A DNA stretch of 64,000 bases from Myroides oncorhynchi. GTDB taxonomy: Bacteria; Bacteroidota; Bacteroidia; Flavobacteriales; Flavobacteriaceae. Positions 17,274 to 24,525 of this stretch are shown here, piece by piece. The notes under the pieces are model-generated. The model did not search any database, was not told the DNA's origin, and worked only from the letters and a program-made list of their open reading frames with translations. The stretch is taken from positions 3,111,501 to 3,175,500 of the forward strand of contig NZ_JAJJMP010000001.1 of NCBI RefSeq assembly GCF_020905415.1, read 5' to 3'. How positions within the stretch are numbered: position 1 is the first letter of the stretch; every line of letters starts with the position of its first letter. The position numbers and the translations under genes are program-made.

Positions 17274-18623
17274 TTAATAGTGAATTAATTTATACCCGGA
17301 TTTCTTATTTAAATAATTTAGAATAATGTTTCTGCTATTTCTATTAAATAATACTGGTGTTAAATTGGCTGCTATTCGTTCTGGGGCGTTGATTTGGTGG
17401 TTTAAGTTAAAGAAGCAATATCCATTGAGCTTGCCTTTCTCTAATGCTACAGCACTCTTCTCATCTACTTTGCGACCTTTATCGATGATGATAACATTGT
17501 CATTATCAATGTCAAAAGGCTTAAGAAGTTCAAGTACCTTGGCGTTGAACTGCTCTCTTGTTTGTGTAAAGTCAACAAAGAAGTTGTTTTCTGTAATCTT
17601 CGTTGATTTTTTCTCGTAAATGAAGTTTACATAAGGCAATTCACTTTGCCCTTGAAATACCTTATGCAAGAACTTTCTTGCTTCATTAGGCGAAGTGAAC
17701 GCCATGAAGTTTTTCTTTCTTCCATCTGTTTTCTCAACAGCTAGATATATATATCCTTCTATGTTTGCTTTTAGATAAAGAGAATAAGGAAACACACTAC
17801 TTTTATTCACCTTATTATATTTAGGTTTATTAGTCTGTATCTCTTCTGCTTCCTTGAGCAACGCGATTAATTCTGTACCTGTCTTTTCGAAAGTCACAGT
17901 ATAGCTCTCTTGTTGTATTTTCTTGAATACGGCAGAGTTACTTGTAAAGTGCTGCAGTACCTTCTTTCTGATATTCTTGCTTTTTCCTATAAATATGATT
18001 GTACCTTCTTTGTCTAAGATATAGTATATCCCAACAGTAGAAGGTAGTGTATCTATGATGTCTAAAAACTTAGGATTAATACCTGTTTTGATATCAGACT
18101 TAATCATAGAGGTAAGTATCGTTTTTTCTTTGTCTTTTGATAGCAGTAATTCGAACAGCTTCTCAGTAGCCATAGCATCTCCATTAGCTCTATGTCTATC
18201 TGCGATAGGGATGCCTAACGAACGCACTAACTTACCTAGACTATACGAGGGCATATCAGGTAGTAACTTTTGAGATAGCTCTACCGTGCATAGTGTATTA
18301 CGACTATATTCGTACCCTAGCCGTTTAAACTCATTGCGCAGTACGCGATAGTCAAACTCAGCATTATGAGCCACTAGCACACAGTTCTGCGTTATCTCTA
18401 TGATGCGTTTAGCCACTTCATAGAACTTAGGAGCTAGCCGTAGCATAGATGTATTTATCCCCGTAAGCTTGACTACAAATGGCTGTATCTCCATTTCTGG
18501 GTTAACTAAACTGATAAACTGATCTACAATTTGATTTCCATCAAACTTGTAGATAGCAATTTCGGTGATCCCTTCTTCATTAAACTGCCCACCAGTAGTT
18601 TCTATATCTAAGACTGCGTACAA
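17274..18623 (-). CDS. DEDDh exonuclease / GIY-YIG nuclease fusion
   Basis: 449 residues. Residues 1-165 are a DnaQ-like 3'-5' exonuclease with all catalytic residues: Asp6 and Glu8 (LDIETT), Asp91 (NAEFDYR), His144 and Asp149 (DRHRANGDA). Residues 190-280 are a UvrC/Cho-type GIY-YIG domain (GIYYILDKEG ... FIGKSKNIRKKVLQHF). The remainder is an uncharacterised C-terminal region. This arrangement resembles Pol III epsilon/UvrC-type fusion proteins thought to act in DNA repair. It starts the unit that runs on to the channel and miaA. Confidence 0.88.
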   Translation of the reverse strand: MYAVLDIETTGGQFNEEGITEIAIYKFDGNQIVDQFISLVNPEMEIQPFVVKLTGINTSMLRLAPKFYEVAKRIIEITQNCVLVAHNAEFDYRVLRNEFKRLGYEYSRNTLCTVELSQKLLPDMPSYSLGKLVRSLGIPIADRHRANGDAMATEKLFELLLSKDKEKTILTSMIKSDIKTGINPKFLDIIDTLPSTVGIYYILDKEGTIIFIGKSKNIRKKVLQHFTSNSAVFKKIQQESYTVTFEKTGTELIALLKEAEEIQTNKPKYNKVNKSSVFPYSLYLKANIEGYIYLAVEKTDGRKKNFMAFTSPNEARKFLHKVFQGQSELPYVNFIYEKKSTKITENNFFVDFTQTREQFNAKVLELLKPFDIDNDNVIIIDKGRKVDEKSAVALEKGKLNGYCFFNLNHQINAPERIAANLTPVLFNRNSRNIILNYLNKKSGYKLIHY

Positions 18624-18640
18624 CTTCTATTCTTGATTAA

Positions 18641-19312
18641 TTAATAATTGCGGTTTCCGAAGATATTACTTCCTATTCTTACCATGGTACTACCACATGC
18701 TATGGCTAGAGTATAGTCATTACTCATGCCCATAGAGATAATAGTTAGGTCGAGATTATCTTGTGTCCCGTATTGTTTTTTACACTGTACAAAGATACCA
18801 TTTAGTTGTGTAAATTCTTTCTTTACTTGTGTTTGATTATCGGTAAAAGTAGCCATTCCCATCAGGCCTACTACTTTAATATTCTTCAGGGCTTTAAAAT
18901 CCTCACTTGACAAGATGTCTTCTAGTTCGTTTTTATCTAATCCGAACTTCGTTTCTTCTTCTGCGATAAACATTTGTAATAAACATGGGATTACACGATT
19001 GTTAATCTCTGCTTGTTTATCTATTTCTTTTAATAGTCTGAAGCTGTCTACTCCATGGATAAGTGATACATAAGGCGCCATATACTTCACTTTGTTGCGC
19101 TGTACATGCCCAATCATGTGCCACTGTATATCCTTAGGAAGTGCCTGATATTTATCCGTCATTTCCTGAATTTTATTCTCACCGAATATGCGTTGCCCTG
19201 CTTCATAAGCTTCTGCGATATCCTCATTGGGCTTCGTTTTAGAAACGGCAACAAGTGTCACCTGAGTAGGTAAGGTATCCTTAATGTGTTTTAAATTCGC
19301 TGTAATTGACAT
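18641..19312 (-). CDS. yggS: YggS-family pyridoxal phosphate homeostasis protein
   Basis: 223 residues. The PLP lysine is Lys25 in VAVSKTKP. Further signatures are FGENKIQEM, WHMIGHVQRNKVKY, ETKFGLDK, LMGMATF and SMGMSNDYTLAI, ending GSTMVRIGSNIFG. The family (COG0325) binds PLP in a barrel fold and balances cellular vitamin B6 and amino acid pools without a known reaction of its own. The gene is 17 bases upstream of the exonuclease gene on the same strand. Confidence 0.95.
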   Translation of the reverse strand: MSITANLKHIKDTLPTQVTLVAVSKTKPNEDIAEAYEAGQRIFGENKIQEMTDKYQALPKDIQWHMIGHVQRNKVKYMAPYVSLIHGVDSFRLLKEIDKQAEINNRVIPCLLQMFIAEEETKFGLDKNELEDILSSEDFKALKNIKVVGLMGMATFTDNQTQVKKEFTQLNGIFVQCKKQYGTQDNLDLTIISMGMSNDYTLAIACGSTMVRIGSNIFGNRNY

Positions 19313-19387
19313 AATCTTCTATTTTTTTTATCTTAAAACTCTTATCCTCATTATGACTATTTGTAATGTGGGTTACTGATCTAAGGT

Positions 19388-20611
19388 TTATATTTCGTAT
19401 ATAAATAACCCGTTCATAAACTTAGGTTCAATATACGTACTTTTAGGAGGCATGATAAGATCATTATCAGCCACTTGTTTTATTTCGCTCACATTGGTAG
19501 GGTAAAGCATAAAACCTACTTCGTATTCTCCATCATCCACTAGTTCTTTAATGGTAACAATAGATTCATTACCTGGAACATAATCTATACGTGCATCGTT
19601 TCTCAGATCGTCTAATCCCAGTATAGGATTTAGCACTTCATCGTATAGTATCTGTGCATCTAACTGCTGTAGGATACAGTCTGTTTCTCTAACACCTTTT
19701 AGGGTCAGTGCATAGAAGTCACCATCTAAGTACATCCCGAACTCCATCTTCTTAGCTGGTTTCCACAGTTGTTGCTCTTTGTTGACTACAGTAAATTTCT
19801 TGCTTAGAAGCTTTAGAAACTCTTCTTTGGTATGGTTGTTTAAGTCGTGTATAATACGGTTAAACTCATAGATCTTAATATTGCTCTCTGCGATTAAGTA
19901 CGTCATCACAGAGTTGTGATGTACATGTATACTCTCCACATTCTCATTCTCTGTCTGTAATAACTCAGCAGAGGCAAAGCGGTGATGCCCATCAGCAATG
20001 TATAGTTCACTGATATTAGCGAACTGCTCTGTAAGCCACTTTACATCTGTATCAGTATCTATCCTCCAGATCGTATGTCTCTCTTTAGTTACTGTAGTGA
20101 AGTCGTATAAAGGCTTAGCATCCTTTTTGGTTTTAATCCACTGCTCGATATCCTGCTGATCAGGATACATCATCAGTACAGGTTCTGTATTAAACTTACT
20201 GTGGTGCAAATATTCCTTAAATAGTCTAACGCGGAACTCTAGGGTGTCTTCGTGCTTCTTAATTACGTTACTCTGATAGTCCTCGATAGAAGTACCCGCC
20301 ACAATACCTGTGAAACTCCAAGTCTTGGTACTGATCTGGTATAGATAATATACAGGTTTATCTTCATTGATCAAAATACCCTCTTTTTTGAAGTCGTTTA
20401 ACTTCGCCGCTACCATTTTATATCGCTTGTCATAAGTCACCTTAGACTGGTTGACATAGGCAGGGTTTAAGACGTGTAAAAAAGAGAAAGGATTGTATTC
20501 TAATAGATAAGCAATCTCAACAGCGTTGTAGTCTTCAAAAGATCTACAGCTGACTAAGCCCACTTTATCTCGGGTAGGGCGCAGGCCCTTAAAAGGAATT
20601 ATTTTAGCCAT
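19388..20611 (-). CDS. DUF1015 family protein
   Basis: 407 residues from the ATG at 20611 (MAKIIPFKGLRPTRD), the usual DUF1015 start. The longer frame from 20647 would begin upstream of the promoter element at 20626-20633. Typical motifs: ATP-grasp-free N-terminus with PFKGLRP, NPFSFLHVLNP, YLYQ, and the central DGHHRFASAELL. The family is widespread and its biochemical role is unknown; a kinase-like or SerB-linked role has been suggested from gene context elsewhere. It seems to be transcribed on its own. Confidence 0.88.
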   Translation of the reverse strand: MAKIIPFKGLRPTRDKVGLVSCRSFEDYNAVEIAYLLEYNPFSFLHVLNPAYVNQSKVTYDKRYKMVAAKLNDFKKEGILINEDKPVYYLYQISTKTWSFTGIVAGTSIEDYQSNVIKKHEDTLEFRVRLFKEYLHHSKFNTEPVLMMYPDQQDIEQWIKTKKDAKPLYDFTTVTKERHTIWRIDTDTDVKWLTEQFANISELYIADGHHRFASAELLQTENENVESIHVHHNSVMTYLIAESNIKIYEFNRIIHDLNNHTKEEFLKLLSKKFTVVNKEQQLWKPAKKMEFGMYLDGDFYALTLKGVRETDCILQQLDAQILYDEVLNPILGLDDLRNDARIDYVPGNESIVTIKELVDDGEYEVGFMLYPTNVSEIKQVADNDLIMPPKSTYIEPKFMNGLFIYEI

Positions 20612-20625
20612 TGGTAATATGGTAT

Positions 20626-20633
20626 CAAAAATA
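20626..20633 (-). promoter_or_regulatory. Promoter -7 element of the DUF1015 gene
   Basis: TATTTTTG on the minus strand, 14 bases before the ATG at 20611. It supports the shorter start. Confidence 0.45.
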
Positions 20634-20692
20634 TCAAAGACAACCAAGAATAAACTTGGTTGTCTCTTATTATTAACTTGTTTTAAACAGAA

Positions 20693-21580
20693 TTAAGCGA
20701 ACATCTTAGCTACTTTCTCTGCTTTTTTGCTTTCGCTGTAGTCGTAGAATCCTTCTGCAGATTTAACTCCTAGTTTGCCAGCCATCACCATATTTACTAA
20801 CAATGGACATGGAGCATACTTAGGGTTTTTAAATCCGTCATACATCACGTTTAAGATAGATAGACATACATCTAGTCCGATAAAGTCAGCTAACTGTAAT
20901 GGACCCATTGGGTGGGCCATACCTAACTTCATCACTGTGTCGATCTCTTCTACACCCGCCACACCGTTATATAGTGTTTCGATCGCTTCATTGATCATCG
21001 GCATTAAAATACGGTTGGCTACGAATCCAGGGTAATCATTTACCTCAGTGGGAACTTTATCTAATGCTTTAGACATATCCATAATCGCTTTAGTAACCTG
21101 ATCACTTGTATTATATCCTCTGATGATCTCTACTAGTTTCATAATAGGCACAGGATTCATAAAGTGCATACCGATCACGCGCTCAGGGTTCTTCACCACA
21201 GAAGCAATCTTCGTGATAGAGATAGAAGAGGTGTTAGAGGCTAAGATTACATTCTCATCACATACCTCACTAAGCTGTCTGAATATATTTAGTTTTAACT
21301 CTACATTTTCTGTTGCTGCTTCTACTACTAGATCTGCATTGGCTACACCATCTTTAATGTCAGTATAGGTGATGATATTCTCTATTGTCGCTTTTTTATC
21401 AGCTTCAGTGATGCTTCCTTTAGAGATCATACGATCTAAGTTCTTGATGATCGTAGTCATTCCTCTTTCGATAGCAGCTTCTGAAATATCGATTAAAAGA
21501 ACTGTAAACCCTTTTTGAGCAAAAGTATGTGCGATACCATTGCCCATCGTTCCAGCCCCGATAACAGCTATTTTCTTCAT
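20693..21580 (-). CDS. 3-hydroxybutyryl-CoA / 3-hydroxyacyl-CoA dehydrogenase
   Basis: 295 residues. The N-terminal Rossmann fold has GAGTMGNGIA, and the acidic residue after strand two (LLIDIS) indicates NAD. The catalytic His lies in VIGMHFMNPVPIMKLVEII, and the C-terminal dimer domain carries DYPGFVANRILMPMINEAI and GMAHPMGPLQLADFIGLD. It oxidises 3-hydroxyacyl-CoA to 3-oxoacyl-CoA in short-chain fatty acid or butyrate metabolism. It is 30 bases downstream of the oxidoreductase gene and may be co-transcribed with it. Confidence 0.93.
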   Translation of the reverse strand: MKKIAVIGAGTMGNGIAHTFAQKGFTVLLIDISEAAIERGMTTIIKNLDRMISKGSITEADKKATIENIITYTDIKDGVANADLVVEAATENVELKLNIFRQLSEVCDENVILASNTSSISITKIASVVKNPERVIGMHFMNPVPIMKLVEIIRGYNTSDQVTKAIMDMSKALDKVPTEVNDYPGFVANRILMPMINEAIETLYNGVAGVEEIDTVMKLGMAHPMGPLQLADFIGLDVCLSILNVMYDGFKNPKYAPCPLLVNMVMAGKLGVKSAEGFYDYSESKKAEKVAKMFA

Positions 21581-21609
21581 AATGGTTGTTTTATATTGTT
21601 TGTGTTAAT

Positions 21610-22578
21610 TTAATTTTTTTCCATCGCTTCGATGATTTGATACGCTAAGCGAAGTGCTTTAGTACCGTCATCTAAGGTTACGATAGGAGTAGTCTGGTTT
21701 ACTATCGCATCGTGGAATGTCTCTAACTCGTCTAATATAGCATTATTTGCTAATACCTCAGGGTTATCATAGTAAATTTGTTTCTTAACGCCTTCAGCAT
21801 TTTGTAAGATTAGGTCAAAGTCACCAGGTGTTTCTGGCGCTTCTTTCATCTTCACTACTTCACAGGTTTTCTCTAGGTAATCTACAGAGATATAAGCATC
21901 GCGTTGGAAGAAGCGAGATTTGCGCATATTCTTCATTGAGATACGGCTAGCTGTGATATTCGCCACACATCCGTTCTCAAACTCTACACGAGCGTTAGAG
22001 ATATCCGGAGACTCACTAAGTACCGCCACTCCGCTAGCACTTACATGTTTTACTGGAGACTTGACTACGCTTAAGATAGCATCTAGATCGTGTATCATTA
22101 GGTCTAATACTACAGGTACATCTGTCCCTCTAGGGTTAAACTCAGCTAGACGGTGCGTCTCGATAAACATCGGATTCTCTATCTTAGGAACCACAGCGAT
22201 AAACGCAGGGTTAAAACGCTCTACGTGTCCTACCTGTCCAAGTACATTATATTCAGCGGCTAATGCTATGATTGCCTCAGCTTCTTCAATAGTCGTAGTA
22301 ATAGGTTTTTCTAAGAATACATGCTTACCAGCCTTGATAGCTTGTTTTGCACAATCAAAGTGAGAAAGGGTAGGTGTAACGATATCCACTACATCTACTG
22401 CCTGAATTAACTCCTCTATAGTGTCAAATTTTCTATAGCCAAATTCTGCTGCTACTTTATCAGCATTCTCTTTAAAAGGATCATAAAATCCTACTAGTTC
22501 ATATTTTTCAGATTGGTTAAGTAAGCGTAGGTGAATTTTACCTAGGTGGCCTGCTCCCAATACTCCAACTTTAAGCAT
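21610..22578 (-). CDS. Gfo/Idh/MocA family NAD(P)-dependent oxidoreductase
   Basis: 322 residues from the ATG at 22578 (MLKVGVLGAGHLGKIHL). The extended frame from 22599 would start inside the promoter element at 22597-22604. The protein has a Rossmann fold with GAGHLG, the family's DVVDIVTPTLSHFD and catalytic-region lysine in VFLEKPIT, then the beta-sheet domain (VGHVERFNPAF, DLMIHDLDAILS). Such enzymes act on sugars or cyclitols; the substrate is not evident. The gene is divergent from pcm. Confidence 0.9.
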   Translation of the reverse strand: MLKVGVLGAGHLGKIHLRLLNQSEKYELVGFYDPFKENADKVAAEFGYRKFDTIEELIQAVDVVDIVTPTLSHFDCAKQAIKAGKHVFLEKPITTTIEEAEAIIALAAEYNVLGQVGHVERFNPAFIAVVPKIENPMFIETHRLAEFNPRGTDVPVVLDLMIHDLDAILSVVKSPVKHVSASGVAVLSESPDISNARVEFENGCVANITASRISMKNMRKSRFFQRDAYISVDYLEKTCEVVKMKEAPETPGDFDLILQNAEGVKKQIYYDNPEVLANNAILDELETFHDAIVNQTTPIVTLDDGTKALRLAYQIIEAMEKN

Positions 22579-22596
22579 AAAACTATATTTTGAAAA

Positions 22597-22604
22597 CAAA
22601 AATA
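22597..22604 (-). promoter_or_regulatory. Promoter -7 element of the Gfo/Idh/MocA gene
   Basis: TATTTTTG on the minus strand, with a TTG 21 bases upstream of it, fits the Bacteroidota promoter and fixes the start codon at 22578. Confidence 0.5.
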
Positions 22605-22728
22605 TAATTTATTTATCTAAACTTTCAATATTCGAGGTGAAACTTTTATTCAATTAGAATCTCAAGGCGTATAGCGATTGCTTTTGTAAGAAAATAGTGG
22701 TTATTTTGTGGTAAATAATATTTTAATA

Positions 22729-23370
22729 GTGAAAGATTCTGCAAAACATCAAGGTCTTAGAAACCAGTTGGTTGAAGTGCTTAAGCAAAAAGGGATTGTT
22801 GATACGAATGTTTTAGACGCCATTAAGCGAGTACCACGTCACTTATTCTTAGATTCGAGTTTCGAGGATTTTGCGTATCAAGATAAAGCTTTTCCCATCG
22901 GTGCTGGACAAACCATCTCACATCCATATACTGTGGCATTTCAGTCACAATTACTTCAAATCAAAAAAGATGATAAAATTTTAGAGATTGGTACAGGTAG
23001 TGGATATCAGACTGCTGTGTTAGTAGCCATGGGAGCTAGAGTGTACAGTGTAGAAAGACAAAATGAACTGTATAAAAAGACTTCTGCTTTACTGCCTAAA
23101 CTAGGTATTAGACCTAGGCTGATGACATTCGGTGACGGGTATAAAGGACTACCTAACTATGCGCCCTTCGATGCGATTATTGTTACAGCAGGAGCGCCTT
23201 TTATCCCACAGGCCTTATTAGGACAGATAAAAGTTGGGGGTAGGCTAATTATCCCTATCGGAGAAGAACAGCAAATCATGACGGAACTTATCCGCATCAA
23301 TGAAAAGCAATTCGAAAAACACGAACATGGAGACTTTAAGTTTGTCCCAATGCTTGAGAATAAGAATTGA
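22729..23370 (+). CDS. pcm: Protein-L-isoaspartate O-methyltransferase
   Basis: 213 residues from the GTG at 22729, which gives the usual family start (KDSAKHQGLRNQLV). A GTG at 22708 would add seven residues. SAM-binding motif ILEIGTGSGYQTAVL, the substrate-binding segment AFPIGAGQTISHPYTVA, and post-motifs YAPFDAIIVTAGAP and GGRLIIPIG are all present. The enzyme methylates isoaspartyl residues to start protein repair. It is transcribed away from the oxidoreductase gene. Confidence 0.93.
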   Translation: MKDSAKHQGLRNQLVEVLKQKGIVDTNVLDAIKRVPRHLFLDSSFEDFAYQDKAFPIGAGQTISHPYTVAFQSQLLQIKKDDKILEIGTGSGYQTAVLVAMGARVYSVERQNELYKKTSALLPKLGIRPRLMTFGDGYKGLPNYAPFDAIIVTAGAPFIPQALLGQIKVGGRLIIPIGEEQQIMTELIRINEKQFEKHEHGDFKFVPMLENKN

Positions 23371-23477
23371 TAGAACTTAGGTTAGTTTTATTGTACTAAT
23401 TTTCTCTTTTATTATAATAGTTTTAAGTTTCATATTTTTTTATTATGTTTATATAACCAATTAAAATATAATGAATT

Positions 23478-23777
23478 ATGAAGAAATTATTTTTCGTAGC
23501 AATTGCTTTTGCTGCATTTTCGGGAAGCGCACTAGCCTTAGATGGAAGTGCTTTGTTTACGCTAAAGACTAGCACAAATTTATCAATAAATCAAGTCTCT
23601 ACTAATGTAGAACTTGTTTATGCTTATTTAATTAAACTTCCTAGCGGGATGGAAGTATATGTCCAAGGTTATGAATGTGCATTAGAGTTTGCTGAACAAC
23701 GTGGGGGTACAATTGTAGGAGGAGCATATGTGAAGCACTATGAGGCGATGATGTGTCTTACAGGACCTGAAATGTAA
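23478..23777 (+). CDS. Small secreted protein of unknown function
   Basis: 99 residues. A clear signal peptide (MKKLFFVAIAFAAFSGSALA) is followed by a mature part of about 79 residues with two cysteines, in GYECALEF and AMMCLTG, that could form a disulphide in the periplasm. It is followed directly by a strong terminator, so it is a single-gene unit. I do not recognise the family. Similar small exported proteins of Bacteroidota are often uncharacterised. Confidence 0.65.
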   Translation: MKKLFFVAIAFAAFSGSALALDGSALFTLKTSTNLSINQVSTNVELVYAYLIKLPSGMEVYVQGYECALEFAEQRGGTIVGGAYVKHYEAMMCLTGPEM

Positions 23778-23812
23778 TAAAAATTAGATAAAAAACTGTT
23801 ATCTAAATAATG

Positions 23813-23850
23813 AAAGCTATCTAGTATTAATACTAGGTAGCTTTTCTTTT
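23813..23850 (+). terminator. Terminator of the small secreted protein gene
   Basis: A 16-bp near-perfect hairpin (AAAGCTATCTAGTATT / AATACTAGGTAGCTTT) is followed by CTTTTTT. Confidence 0.85.
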
Positions 23851-24212
23851 TTGTACTAAACTCAATATTTAAGGTTAAACCGAGAATCTACGTCAGCCAA
23901 ATACCGTTGTGTAGTAATAGATTTAATGAATTGTATCAAAACTATGTGTGTAGTTGTATATTGAGAATTGCTAAAGAAGCATTTCAATTATTACCATTAA
24001 TTAATAATGTGCAAGTAAATGCTAAAGGATTTATTCTTAATAGGTCAACAGGTAATAATGAAGAGGAGACGATAGTTTCTGTAAGGATAGATCGTTTTAA
24101 ACTAGAAACATTTAACTTTGAGTTATTGTCGCCTGCTGATTCTATGAATAATTTTGAACATAGAATGGATTTTAAAAAATATGAAGGATTTAAACCTGTT
24201 CAAGATTTATAA
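23850..24212 (+). pseudogene. 5'-truncated gene remnant, possibly DUF4236-type C-terminus
   Basis: An open frame ends at 24212 and continues upstream of its first usable start (TTG at 23907) as far as the preceding terminator, reading VKPRIYVSQIPLCSNRFNELY and so on. The translation looks like real protein (RIAKEAFQLLPLINNVQVNA, then MDFKKYEGFKPVQDL at the end). From memory it resembles the C-terminal region of some DUF4236-containing proteins, with low certainty. No start codon or promoter is visible and the N-terminal part is absent, so it is a remnant at the left border of the defence island. Confidence 0.55.
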
Positions 24213-24238
24213 TCTTGATGTATAGATGAAATTTATTA

Positions 24239-24280
24239 TAGAATAGCCTGATCATAAAAGTCAGGCTATTCTATTTTTAT
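24239..24280 (+). terminator. Terminator after the gene remnant
   Basis: A perfect 13-bp stem (TAGAATAGCCTGA / TCAGGCTATTCTA) with a 9-base loop, then ATTTTTATT. The following stretch up to the methyltransferase start (24281-24525) holds only a dubious 60-codon frame and no clear promoter. Confidence 0.85.
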
Positions 24281-24525
24281 TACACAAAGTTTTGAGAAGT
24301 CTTTAATTAATAACACTTCGATTTATAGGATTAATAAGATGATGGAATGATGTATATTGTAGATAAAATATGCGTAGAGTGCATCCGTCCAGATCTTACT
24401 AATCTTGTTAATCAAGAAAATCATGGTTTTAGACAATTGTTCGTATCCTTTACGGTTTTGCACTTGTACTATAAAGTACTAGGTGGTATATTTACAAATC
24501 AAATATTTATTAGAAGAATAATCGT

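Noticed and set aside
21920-22363. 147-codon plus-strand frame
   Set aside because: Shadow of the Gfo/Idh/MocA gene on the other strand.
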